Below, piece after piece: positions 1-6,460 of a DNA stretch of 27,821 nucleotides (positions within the stretch are counted from its first letter, which is position 1; every line of letters starts with the position of its first letter). Where the stretch lies: positions 1 through 27,821 of the forward strand of contig CAZUZF010000008.1 in NCBI GenBank assembly GCA_964624955.1. Direction: 5' to 3'. The notes beneath the pieces are model-generated. The model was given only the letters and a program-made list of their open reading frames with translations. It had not been told where the DNA came from and ran no database searches. Made by a program: the position numbers and the translations under genes. The DNA is from JACQHJ01 sp964624955. GTDB lineage: Bacteria; Patescibacteriota; Microgenomatia; Levybacterales; UBA12049.

Positions 1-137
1 GCATTTTTCCTTAAAGCTCTCAGGCCGACTCCGCAAAGCTGACATCGACTGTTGTATTTTACGGTTCAACTTCCGTAAGGCATTTTGGCCTTCTGCTCGT
101 GGATCGTGACTCCACTTAACGCTTTAGATATTAAACT
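1..137 (-). ncRNA. unidentified structured transcript, 5' part (runs off window)
   Basis: No open reading frame longer than about 15 codons is visible, but the stretch sits directly behind a perfect consensus promoter and folds into three consecutive small hairpins: 99-115 (5-bp stem GTGGA/TCCAC), 77-92 (AAGGC/GCCTT) and 61-76 (ACGG/CCGT). Such promoter strength and structure suit a stable RNA or an rRNA-operon leader. I looked for the RNase P, tmRNA, SRP and 5' 16S/23S rRNA signatures and did not find them. A short frame begins at an ATG at 43-45 and stays open to the window edge, so a structured 5' leader of a protein gene is also possible. The 5' end at about 137 is inferred from the promoter. 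Confidence 0.45.
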
Positions 138-143
138 TAAAAG

Positions 144-172
144 ATTATATAGGATATTTATTTTTTTGTCAA
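144..172 (-). promoter_or_regulatory. perfect sigma-70 consensus promoter for the leftward transcript
   Basis: On the minus strand, TTGACA (167-172) and TATAAT (144-149) are separated by exactly 17 bp. Both hexamers match consensus fully. It lies 5 bp downstream of the AI-2E permease stop, so it starts a new transcript toward the left edge. The predicted start is near 137. Confidence 0.8.
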
Positions 173-176
173 ATTA

Positions 177-1202
177 CTATTTTTTCTCAAAGTTTTGTGG
201 GGGATTAATAAAGTAGTGCCCAAGTTCTCTAATAACAATAACAGCTATTGCAAGAAGTGGTACAACAAAAACAGCACCAATTGCACCTGCAATTTTAAAA
301 CCAACTATGATTGAAAGAAAAACAACAATAGGGTGAAGCTTAAAAGCATTTCCCATAAGCTTTGGACCAATTGTGTTAAAGGCAATTTGTTGAATGCCAA
401 CTAATATGGCAAAAACAATGATAGCTTCCAAAGGTGAATCTGGTCTTGTTACCAAAACTACAAAGGAAGGAGGAATTGCTCCTATAAACTGACCCAGGAC
501 TGGGATTACTGTTAATATTCCTGCTACCAAAGCAGTTGAAGCTGCAAAGGAAACTCCAAAAGCTGTTAACAAAATCCAGGAAGAAATACCAGCAATTATG
601 GCAAAAACAATCTGAATCCTTAAAAAGGAAGAAAAGGTTGTGTCTATTACGCTTTGGATAAACTTAAAGTTTTTATGCCAGGATTTGGGGACAAGATTAT
701 AAACTTCTTTATTTATCCTTTCTTTATCAACTATTAAGTAAAAGGACAAAATTAACATTAGAATTGTATTAATTACAATTGTTGCCAAAGATGGAATGAA
801 GGCTATAAAAATATCGAAAGACCTTGTTATTGAGTTGTGCCATGTTTGGTTAAGTAGGGGATATTGGGATAAAAATCCAGGGATTACCTTTGATAAAGAC
901 TCAAACTGAACTATAACAACAGGGAAAAGGAAGAAAATAAGAACTGCAAATAAAACACCAAACAAGATATAAACTATTAAAGCACTTACTAGCTTAGAAA
1001 CTTTTGTAAATTTTGATATTAAATTAACCAAAGGCTCTAATACAAAACTAAGTAGCCAAGCCAGTATTATCATTACCAAAATATCGGAAAACAAGGATAG
1101 AAACTGCCAGAAGATTTGGAAAAGGTATATTGATACTGCAATTATTAAAAGAAAGATTAGAATCCTAAAAGAAATATATTGTTTTTTGAAACTTTCAAAC
1201 AC
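177..1202 (-). CDS. AI-2E family transporter (PerM/YdiK-like permease)
   Basis: A 341-residue polytopic inner-membrane protein of the AI-2E exporter-like family (PF01594). It has hydrophobic segments at about residues 13-33, 35-60 and 70-98, then a soluble stretch and a further cluster of helices from about 140 to the C-terminus. The segment after the second helix (EPLVNLISKF) and the Gly/Pro-rich loop GILTVIPVLGQFIGAIPPS near residue 230 are family hallmarks. The substrate cannot be told from sequence; members include autoinducer-2 exporters and Na+/H+ antiporters, and no quorum-sensing genes are nearby. The start is a GTG at 1200-1202 with no evident Shine-Dalgarno sequence. It lies 16 bp after the stop of the upstream secreted-protein gene and is probably the last gene of a three-gene operon. 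Confidence 0.85.
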   Translation of the reverse strand: MFESFKKQYISFRILIFLLIIAVSIYLFQIFWQFLSLFSDILVMIILAWLLSFVLEPLVNLISKFTKVSKLVSALIVYILFGVLFAVLIFFLFPVVIVQFESLSKVIPGFLSQYPLLNQTWHNSITRSFDIFIAFIPSLATIVINTILMLILSFYLIVDKERINKEVYNLVPKSWHKNFKFIQSVIDTTFSSFLRIQIVFAIIAGISSWILLTAFGVSFAASTALVAGILTVIPVLGQFIGAIPPSFVVLVTRPDSPLEAIIVFAILVGIQQIAFNTIGPKLMGNAFKLHPIVVFLSIIVGFKIAGAIGAVFVVPLLAIAVIVIRELGHYFINPPQNFEKK

Positions 1203-1218
1203 ACATTGATTATATCAA

Positions 1219-2001
1219 TTATTTAACAATAGGGACAAGTTTTCTTCCACTACCTGTTGAAGGAACAATTGTAGGTTGATTCGGATTTAGATTGATAGTT
1301 GATGGGGCAATAACTTCGGGGAATAAAAATATTCTTGATCCCAAAATTTTGCTTTTATCAGACTTTTGAGGAAAACCAATTACAATAACAGGAGTTGTCT
1401 CTCTGATTTTTGAAAAACCAGCTTTGGTCAGTTTTCCATCGGAAAAAGAATATGTTTTGGTAACTTTTTCAATATCCACAATTTGTTTTATTCCGTTTTC
1501 TTTAGCAACTGTGACAGTAAAATTATCTTCATCTATTGAATAGACAGCTCCATAGAAACTAAGGGGAAGTGGATCTTCTTCTTCAATTACTCTTGCTTGG
1601 AGCCTTTGGGATTGTTTGTTATATAGACCAATTACTCCCAAAACCATTCCTTTTTCAATATCTGATATACCAAATGAATCATTGTCTTCTGAAGAAAACT
1701 TGGTTAATTCATCAACGTCTATAAATCTTGTATTTCCACTTACTGTTTTTAGGCTAATTTGGGTATCAGAAAGATCAGTTACACTACCAAGCACCCCTCT
1801 TTTTTCAACCAGATTTAGCTGTGCTACTTTAGATGCGATTTTACTTTTTAAATTGTCAATCTGGTCTGAAAGGTCAAAAGGAGTAGGAGTTGGCGTCTTT
1901 GTCGTTTCTTGGGCAAAAGACACACCCGCAAAGATTTGTGTTAGAAAAATTAAGGTTATAAAAATATAAGAAAATTTAAATATTTTTTTCATAAAATTCA
2001 T
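1219..2001 (-). CDS. secreted protein of unknown function (DUF5666-like repeats)
   Basis: A 260-residue protein with a clear Sec signal peptide: basic start, hydrophobic core at residues 7-24 and a likely cleavage after VSFA at residue 30. A Thr/Pro linker (KTPTPTP) and a short helical stretch follow. The mature part contains two or three beta-rich units in which a residue-binding strand is followed by a 'value-range' strand (VLGSVTDLS, FYGAVYSIDED), a layout like DUF5666-type beta-barrel repeats. The match is by pattern only. It ends in a Pro/Ser/Thr-rich tail. Two in-frame ATGs exist (2001 and 1992); the second gives a more typical MKK signal-peptide start. It lies 9 bp downstream of the anchored Big-domain gene and is probably co-transcribed with it. 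Confidence 0.7.
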   Translation of the reverse strand: MNFMKKIFKFSYIFITLIFLTQIFAGVSFAQETTKTPTPTPFDLSDQIDNLKSKIASKVAQLNLVEKRGVLGSVTDLSDTQISLKTVSGNTRFIDVDELTKFSSEDNDSFGISDIEKGMVLGVIGLYNKQSQRLQARVIEEEDPLPLSFYGAVYSIDEDNFTVTVAKENGIKQIVDIEKVTKTYSFSDGKLTKAGFSKIRETTPVIVIGFPQKSDKSKILGSRIFLFPEVIAPSTINLNPNQPTIVPSTGSGRKLVPIVK

Positions 2002-2010
2002 AAAGCTAGA

Positions 2011-2433
2011 TTAAAAATCCTCTGTTGTATAAGAGACAACTCTTTCAACAGTTTCTATTTCTCCGTTTGGCGCAATTGCTTGTATTTTAATATAATTTAG
2101 TCCATCATCAATTGTAATATTGGTTGAAAAATCTCCCTGCATTGAAGGCTTAACAACCTCATGTAAGGACGTAGTCAATATTACAACGGTTGCGTCTGGG
2201 GTTGTTTTTCCAGAAACTTTAATTGTCTTCCTATCGGCAAGGGATTCATCTTTTGGGCTTTCAACATTTAGAAAAAAACCTGACTCAATCAAAGGAGTAG
2301 GGGAAACATTAATTTGAGCAACCTGATCTTTATTTTCTTTCGTATTTGCCTGATAGAAGAAAAACGCTCCTGCTGCTACAACAAGACCAATGAAAACCAT
2401 GATAAACGAAAGTACTACTCTTTCTTGTTTCAT
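2011..2433 (-). CDS. membrane-anchored protein with one Big/glucodextranase-B-like Ig domain
   Basis: A 140-residue protein with an N-terminal transmembrane anchor (about residues 8-27), a short linker with the SPTPL motif and one beta-sandwich domain. The domain contains the pattern 'sPkde.....kkikVsGkTtPdAtVvI.....v..D..G.Fst.itl..G.N.I.i.A..pnG', typical of Big_9/glucodextranase_B-like extracellular Ig folds. It is probably exposed outside the membrane and structural or adhesive; no catalytic residues are expected. It is the first gene of the 2433-177 operon and has a strong promoter with a very short leader. It is divergent from the MBL-fold gene at 2504. Confidence 0.72.
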   Translation of the reverse strand: MKQERVVLSFIMVFIGLVVAAGAFFFYQANTKENKDQVAQINVSPTPLIESGFFLNVESPKDESLADRKTIKVSGKTTPDATVVILTTSLHEVVKPSMQGDFSTNITIDDGLNYIKIQAIAPNGEIETVERVVSYTTEDF

Positions 2434-2444
2434 AACGGTAACCT

Positions 2445-2473
2445 ATAATACGAAAAAAGATTTGGCTTGTCAA
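2445..2473 (-). promoter_or_regulatory. promoter of the 2433-177 operon
   Basis: Minus-strand TTGACA (2468-2473), 17-bp spacer, TATTAT (2445-2450). Transcription should start near 2438, leaving about 5 nt before the ATG at 2433. It overlaps the promoter region of the divergent gene at 2504. Confidence 0.75.
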
Positions 2474-2490
2474 GGTAATCAGAATATGTT
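2462..2490 (+). promoter_or_regulatory. probable promoter of the MBL-fold gene
   Basis: TTGGCT (2462-2467), 17-bp spacer, TATGTT (2485-2490), predicting a start near 2497 and a 7-nt leader to the ATG at 2504. Both boxes are weaker than those on the opposite strand. Its -35 box is interleaved with the divergent promoter, so the two may compete for RNA polymerase. Confidence 0.4.
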
Positions 2491-2503
2491 AGCATGTTTT
2501 AAA

Positions 2504-3025
2504 ATGGATGTAGCACTTCTTTCCCAAAACAGCTTAAAAATAAAAATTAAAAAGACGTCTTTGGTCATTGATCCAAAAACTGATATTTCAAAAACAGACG
2601 CCGACGCAATTATTGCCCTGGGAAATGATTTTGACAAAAGTAGGGTAAATGAGTATAGGGTAATAATAAGTGAAGTAGGGGAATACGAGGTGTCGGGTTT
2701 AAAAATATCCTCTTTTAAAACTGATGGAGAGCTGATATTTTCTTTTACGTCTGAGGGGGCAGAGGTTTTACTTGCCAAAGCAAGCGCTTTGTCTAAAACA
2801 CCTTCGGACAAACTTGCAGATTACGGTGTTGTTATTGTTAACGCGGACTCTCACATTCCAGAAAACGTTATAACCTCAATAGAACCAAGAGTAGTTGTTT
2901 TATATGGACAAAAGGCCCAAGAAGGCGCAAAGACATTAGGGAGTCAAAATCCTACAAAGAGCGCAAAAGTTAGTTTTTCGGAAAATAGCCTACCAGAAGA
3001 GATGGAAATTTACCTTCTGAGCTAA
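2504..3025 (+). CDS. metallo-beta-lactamase-fold protein lacking the metal site (pseudoenzyme)
   Basis: A 173-residue protein that follows the layout of the UPF0173/YycJ-like MBL hydrolases: an opening strand pair (LLSQNSLKIKIKKTSLVIDP), a 'kaDaIialgnDfDkS' segment, the GEYEVSGLKIS strand-turn (family: GEYEVkGv.i), an 'aDYGVVIVNAD' strand and a closing 'SIEPRVVVLYG'. The usual HxHxDH zinc motif is replaced by a segment with no histidines, so metallo-hydrolase activity is unlikely. This start is chosen because ATG 2504 begins the first beta strand; an earlier in-frame ATG would lie across the promoters. An AT-rich inverted repeat (3027-3041, TTTACA/TGTAAA) follows the stop. DnaB begins 76 bp downstream. 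Confidence 0.65.
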   Translation: MDVALLSQNSLKIKIKKTSLVIDPKTDISKTDADAIIALGNDFDKSRVNEYRVIISEVGEYEVSGLKISSFKTDGELIFSFTSEGAEVLLAKASALSKTPSDKLADYGVVIVNADSHIPENVITSIEPRVVVLYGQKAQEGAKTLGSQNPTKSAKVSFSENSLPEEMEIYLLS

Positions 3026-3101
3026 TTTTACATATTGTAAATTGTCCTTTTTTGAATTAAAGTTTTAGGTTACTAACCTTTATAAATATCTTTATACAAA
3101 T

Positions 3102-4430
3102 ATGGCTAACTTAAAAACGCCTCCGCATAGTGAGGAAGCAGAGCAAAGTGTACTGGGTGCAATATTAATAGATAAAGACTCTATTGGTCTTATTTCGGCA
3201 ATTCTTTCCCCCCGAGATTTTTATAATGATATAAACGGAATAATCTACGAGGCAATGCTTTCTTTATACGAGGAAAGAAAGCCAATAGATATCTTGACTC
3301 TAAAAACGAAGCTTAAAAAAATAAAAGACGGGGACAAGGTAACATCTTCGTATATTTCAGAGCTTGTAAATATAGTTCCAACAGCTGCAAACATAGAAGA
3401 GTATGCAGACATTATAAAAGAGGCTTCTGTTAAAAGAAATTTAAATTCGGCTGCAACTGCCATTGCCAGGGAATCTTTTGAAGAAAAATCAAAAGTTGAC
3501 GAGCTTTTAGACCATGCGGAAAGGGAAATTTTTGCCATATCCCAAGGAAGGAATTTGCGGGGATTTTTGCCAATTAAAGAAAGTCTTGCATCCTCCTTTG
3601 AAAGAATTGATGAGCTTCATAAAAAAGGAGCGGGATACAGAGGAATCCAAACAGGATTTGCCGACCTTGATAACATACTTTCCGGCATGCAGGAATCAAA
3701 TCTAATTATACTTGCTGCTCGTCCCGGTCAGGGGAAAACAGCATTGGTAGTTAACATTTCTCAAAATATTGCAGTCAATCAAAAACTTCCTGTTGGTATT
3801 TTTTCTTTGGAAATGAGCCAGGAAGAATTGGTTGATAGACTCCTGGTTGGCCAAGCAGATGTTGACGCCTGGAGGCTAAAAACTGGAAGACTTATTGAAA
3901 CAGATTTTACAAAACTCTCAACTGCTATGGGTGAGCTTGCTGATGCCCCAATATTTATAGACGATACTCCGGGTATTTCAATTTCTGAAATGAGAACAAA
4001 GGCAAGAAGGTTGCAGCTTGAGCAGGGAATTAAGGTTTTAATTGTTGACTATCTTCAACTTGTTGATCCTGGAAGACGATATGATAATAGAGTTCAGGAA
4101 GTCTCAATTGTTTCCCAAGGATTGAAAAACTTAGCAAGAGAATTAAAAATTCCACTTCTTGCTGTTTCCCAACTTTCCCGTGCAGTTGAACACAGAGGAG
4201 AGAAAAAACCACAGCTTGCGGATCTTCGCGAGTCGGGATCAATCGAACAAGATAGTGACGTTGTTATGTTTTTATACAGAACAGATACTGATACAAGCGG
4301 AAACGTAATTCCTACAAAACTATCAATTGCCAAACACAGAAACGGACCAATGGGAGAGGTGGATTTACTTTTCAAAGGAGATAGGATAAGATTCTATAGT
4401 ATGGATAAAAAAAGAGAAGGGGGTGATTAA
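3102..4430 (+). CDS. dnaB: replicative DNA helicase DnaB
   Basis: A 442-residue hexameric 5'-3' helicase that unwinds DNA at the replication fork and works with primase. The N-terminal DnaB_N helical domain is at residues 5-110 (PPHSEEAEQSVLGAIL). The RecA-like domain has Walker A ARPGQGKT at about 206-213, FSLEMS near 235, Walker B VLIVDYLQL near 312-320 and the conserved 'KNLARELKIPLLAVSQLSR' and 'DLRESGSIEQDSDVV' blocks. Length is normal and no intein is present. I could not assign a convincing promoter; TATAAA at 3081 and TATACA at 3093 are candidate -10 boxes. Three nt separate its stop from the Pro-rich gene. Confidence 0.97.
   Translation: MANLKTPPHSEEAEQSVLGAILIDKDSIGLISAILSPRDFYNDINGIIYEAMLSLYEERKPIDILTLKTKLKKIKDGDKVTSSYISELVNIVPTAANIEEYADIIKEASVKRNLNSAATAIARESFEEKSKVDELLDHAEREIFAISQGRNLRGFLPIKESLASSFERIDELHKKGAGYRGIQTGFADLDNILSGMQESNLIILAARPGQGKTALVVNISQNIAVNQKLPVGIFSLEMSQEELVDRLLVGQADVDAWRLKTGRLIETDFTKLSTAMGELADAPIFIDDTPGISISEMRTKARRLQLEQGIKVLIVDYLQLVDPGRRYDNRVQEVSIVSQGLKNLARELKIPLLAVSQLSRAVEHRGEKKPQLADLRESGSIEQDSDVVMFLYRTDTDTSGNVIPTKLSIAKHRNGPMGEVDLLFKGDRIRFYSMDKKREGGD
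4417..4427 (+). promoter_or_regulatory. extended Shine-Dalgarno sequence of the Pro-rich gene
   Basis: AAGGGGGTGAT lies at the end of dnaB, 6 nt before the ATG at 4434. It matches the full-length anti-SD complement (AAGGAGGTGAT) with one mismatch. It sits inside the last dnaB codons, consistent with coupled translation. Confidence 0.75.
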
Positions 4431-4433
4431 TTA

Positions 4434-4682
4434 ATGGATGATCAAAATCAACAACAACCTGGGGCAGGTCAACCAGTTGTGCCACCAGCACAAGCACCTG
4501 CACAGCCAAGTGTACCGCCAACAGAGGAACCTGCAGTACCACCAGTACCAGAGCCACAAGCTCCGGGAGCAGGTGAGCCAGCTCCTATGCCGGGCGGTCA
4601 ACCAGAACCAGGCCAACCGGTACCTAACCAGAATCCGGGCGGATGGACACCTGGAGATGAAAATGGAGCTCAAGCAGCTTAG
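4434..4682 (+). CDS. Pro/Gln/Gly-rich low-complexity protein
   Basis: An 82-residue acidic, disordered protein dominated by Pro, Gln, Ala, Gly and Glu, with several PP pairs (VVPPA, SVPPT, AVPPV) and C-terminal PGGW motifs. No transmembrane segment, signal peptide or known domain is seen. It is reported as real because it begins 3 nt after dnaB behind an unusually strong Shine-Dalgarno sequence and ends immediately before a palindrome and terminator. Function is unknown; one possibility is a disordered linker or assembly partner expressed with DnaB. Its PP motifs are potential clients of the EF-P and YebC factors encoded at 6457 and 11641 (inference). Confidence 0.7.
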   Translation: MDDQNQQQPGAGQPVVPPAQAPAQPSVPPTEEPAVPPVPEPQAPGAGEPAPMPGGQPEPGQPVPNQNPGGWTPGDENGAQAA

Positions 4683-4700
4683 TAATCTAGTACTAGATTA
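4683..4700. repeat. 18-bp perfect palindrome after the Pro-rich gene
   Basis: TAATCTAGTACTAGATTA is an exact 9+9 palindrome starting the base after the stop codon. It could be a protein-binding site, or a hairpin upstream of the terminator. Confidence 0.7.
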
Positions 4701-4709
4701 TAGACTTTT

Positions 4710-4751
4710 AAATTAAACTAACAGCTTAAAAATTGTTAGTTTAATTTTTTT
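4710..4751 (+). terminator. Rho-independent terminator, 14-bp stem
   Basis: A perfect 14-bp inverted repeat (arms 4710-4723 and 4734-4747) with a 10-nt loop is followed by a T run to 4751. The stem is AT-rich but long. It ends the dnaB transcript. It also lies at the 3' end of the convergent gene, whose stop codon touches the T run, though the minus-strand side has no strong U tract. Confidence 0.85.
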
Positions 4752-5334
4752 ACTCTGTAGTCGCAGAACCTGAAGCGTTAGGATTTTCGTTTTTGTAGAT
4801 AAAGTTTCTTATTAGTATTTGTTCTTTTTGGATTACCGTACTTTGAACTTTTAGCTCAAACCTTACATTCCCATCAGGCATATTATAGATGCAGGGGTTA
4901 TTGCTTGTAAGCTCGGACCAGTTGCCCATATTTACCCTATATGACCACACAACAGAACAGTAGTTTGTATCGTCGTATTTAATATTCATGCAAACAGGAT
5001 TGCCGCTTGCCGTTTCTCCCTCTTTAGGGGAGGTTATTTCAATCGGACCGATATCCTTTTTACAAACCCCACTTGTTACAGATGGAGACAAACTTAAATT
5101 GTTATTTTGCGGAACTATAATTATTTTTTGATTTTGTGTGGGAACTAAAGTGGGGGAAGGAGTGGTATTTGGTTTGTTTTGATTTAAGTTATTGTAGTTT
5201 AAAATTATGACAGAAAGTAAAACAGGGATTGATAAAAGCGCCGTTATAAAGTCTATGTGGTTTTTCCCATGAGGTATTTTTTTAATTCCTTGTATAAATC
5301 TATTAAATTTTCTTTTTAAAACTATAAAATTCAT
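4750..5334 (-). CDS. membrane-anchored protein, extracellular domain of unknown function
   Basis: A 194-residue protein with a basic N-terminus (residues 1-24), one transmembrane helix (about 29-46) and an Asn/Thr/Pro-rich linker (NTTPSPTLVPT). The globular part, about 90-185, contains four cysteines that could form two disulfides outside the cell. The segment GPIEITSPKEGETASGNPVC resembles the first strand of Ig-like Big domains ('I..P..g..v.g.v'), followed by NMPDGNVRFELKV, like 'l.dG.y.l.v.a'. It is probably a one-domain Ig-like surface protein (moderate). It starts 26 nt downstream of the tRNA-Leu on the same strand and may be transcribed with it; no separate strong promoter is seen. Confidence 0.6.
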   Translation of the reverse strand: MNFIVLKRKFNRFIQGIKKIPHGKNHIDFITALLSIPVLLSVIILNYNNLNQNKPNTTPSPTLVPTQNQKIIIVPQNNNLSLSPSVTSGVCKKDIGPIEITSPKEGETASGNPVCMNIKYDDTNYCSVVWSYRVNMGNWSELTSNNPCIYNMPDGNVRFELKVQSTVIQKEQILIRNFIYKNENPNASGSATTE

Positions 5335-5360
5335 GAGAATAATCTTATTCTATCACTGGG

Positions 5361-5443
5361 TGGGCGAAGAGAGATTCGGACTCTCATGACTTTACAGTCA
5401 CACGCTCTTGAGGCGTGCGTGTCTACCATTCCACCACTCGCCC
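5361..5443 (-). tRNA. tRNA-Leu (anticodon CAA)
   Basis: A complete 83-nt class II tRNA on the minus strand: acceptor GGGCGAG paired with TTCGCCC (one G-T), a D arm with GG in the loop, anticodon stem CACGC/GCGTG with loop CTCAAGA (anticodon CAA, reads UUG), and a long variable arm (TGACT/AGTCA) typical of leucine tRNAs. The T stem is GAGAG/CTCTC. The T loop is TCCGAAT, with C rather than T at position 55, which is rare. The 3' sequence after the discriminator A is CCCA, so CCA is not encoded in register and must be added. Confidence 0.95.
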
Positions 5444-5447
5444 ACAA

Positions 5448-5485
5448 ACGCACAAAATTTGCCTAAATCTTTGATTTTTGTGCGT
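5448..5485. repeat. 10-bp inverted repeat between tRNA-Leu and the NIF3-like gene
   Basis: ACGCACAAAA (5448-5457) and TTTTGTGCGT (5476-5485) are perfectly complementary with an 18-nt loop. In the minus-strand transcript it forms a hairpin in the tRNA leader; on the plus side it overlaps the -35 box (5471-5476) of the NIF3-like gene. It may be an operator or a precursor-processing structure. Confidence 0.65.
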
Positions 5486-5499
5486 ATATATTATATACT
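5471..5499 (+). promoter_or_regulatory. promoter of the NIF3-efp operon (leaderless)
   Basis: TTGATT (5471-5476), 17-bp spacer, TATACT (5494-5499), then 7 nt to the ATG at 5507. Transcription should start at or within 1 nt of the ATG. Confidence 0.7.
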
Positions 5500-5518
5500 T
5501 TCATCTATGACACTTCAA
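5490..5518 (-). promoter_or_regulatory. promoter of tRNA-Leu
   Basis: Minus-strand TTGAAG (5513-5518), 17-bp spacer, TATAAT (5490-5495). The -35 box lies inside the first codons of the divergent NIF3-like gene and the -10 boxes of the two promoters overlap by 2 bp. The predicted leader before the tRNA is about 40 nt and contains the 5448-5485 hairpin. Confidence 0.6.
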
Positions 5519-6460
5519 CAAATTTATGATTTAGGCCTTTTCTTAGCCACAAAAGCAGATCCAAGGGGAGAAAAAGGCGTAAAATTTTTTATGGACAGGC
5601 TTAAAAAAGACTATCAGGATTTGCCTGATAAAGCAAAAAAGTTATTTGATAAAGAAAGTTTAAATAATCCATATTCTGACTCAAGAATATTATTCGGAGA
5701 TCCAAAAACAGAAGTTAAGAAAGTACTTGCGGGAATAGACGCCGACGCTTCTGAAATTTTACTTGCTGACCGGCTAAACCAAAGGAAAGAGAAAATTGAT
5801 TTGGTTATTTCCCACCATCCATTGGGACACGCACTCGCGGGCCTTTATGAGGTAATGGATATTCAAATAGAAATGTTTGCGATTGCCGGCGTTCCTGTTA
5901 ACATTTCCCATGCCCTAATGCAGGAGAGAAAAGGTGAGGTTCAAAGAAAACTTGCCCCTTTAAATCATAATCAAGCAATAGATACCGCAAGACTTTTAAA
6001 CATCCCGCTTCTTTCCCTGCACACTGTTTGGGATAATCTGGGAAATAAGTTTATGCAATCCTTTCTTTCCAAAAAGACTTTCCACACAGTAGGCGAAGTA
6101 TTAGATTACATAAATGAGATCCCTGAATTTATTGAAAGCACAAAGGGAAAAGCAGGCCCGTTTATCGCAGCAGGTAATAGTGACTCAAGGGCAGGTAAAG
6201 TCGCGGTCGGCTTTACAGGAGGAACTTCTCCCTCGACAAAGCTGTATGGCGAACTTGCCAAAGCAGGTATTGGAACACTGGTTGAGATGCACGTTCCCGA
6301 AGAAACCTTAATAGAGCTTAAAAAACTTCATATAAATGTAATAGACTGTGGACACATGGCTGCAGATTCAATAGGCGCAAATATTTTCCTGGACGCATTG
6401 GAGAAAAAGAATGTTGAAGTAATTCCTTGTTCGGGACTCATAAGAGTAAAAAGAAAATGA
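5507..6460 (+). CDS. NIF3-like dinuclear metal-centre protein (GTP cyclohydrolase I type 2 family)
   Basis: A 317-residue member of the NIF3/YbgI family, hexameric cytoplasmic proteins with a two-metal site whose biochemical role is poorly settled. Visible motifs are ISHHPLGHA at 101-109 (metal histidines), GVPVNISHALMQER, SLHTVWDNLGN (family: HT..D), the Gly-rich GGTSPSTKLYGE and the C-terminal GHMAADSIGANIF, which supplies the last metal ligands. It has a longer N-terminal extension than YbgI-type proteins. The ATG at 5507 is chosen over upstream in-frame codons because those lie inside the tRNA gene and the promoter fits this start. Its TGA stop overlaps the efp ATG (ATGA), so translation is probably coupled. 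Confidence 0.82.
   Translation: MTLQQIYDLGLFLATKADPRGEKGVKFFMDRLKKDYQDLPDKAKKLFDKESLNNPYSDSRILFGDPKTEVKKVLAGIDADASEILLADRLNQRKEKIDLVISHHPLGHALAGLYEVMDIQIEMFAIAGVPVNISHALMQERKGEVQRKLAPLNHNQAIDTARLLNIPLLSLHTVWDNLGNKFMQSFLSKKTFHTVGEVLDYINEIPEFIESTKGKAGPFIAAGNSDSRAGKVAVGFTGGTSPSTKLYGELAKAGIGTLVEMHVPEETLIELKKLHINVIDCGHMAADSIGANIFLDALEKKNVEVIPCSGLIRVKRK

Noticed and set aside
1..137. RNase P RNA, tmRNA, SRP RNA or tRNA
   Set aside because: None of the diagnostic core sequences is present, although a fragment (AGAAGGCCAAAA) loosely recalls RNase P.
4431..4716. Other frames across the Pro-rich gene
   Set aside because: They are overlaps produced by the repetitive composition; only the frame with the extended Shine-Dalgarno sequence is convincing.
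5408..5506. N-terminal extension of the NIF3-like protein
   Set aside because: It would run through the tRNA-Leu gene and the promoter.
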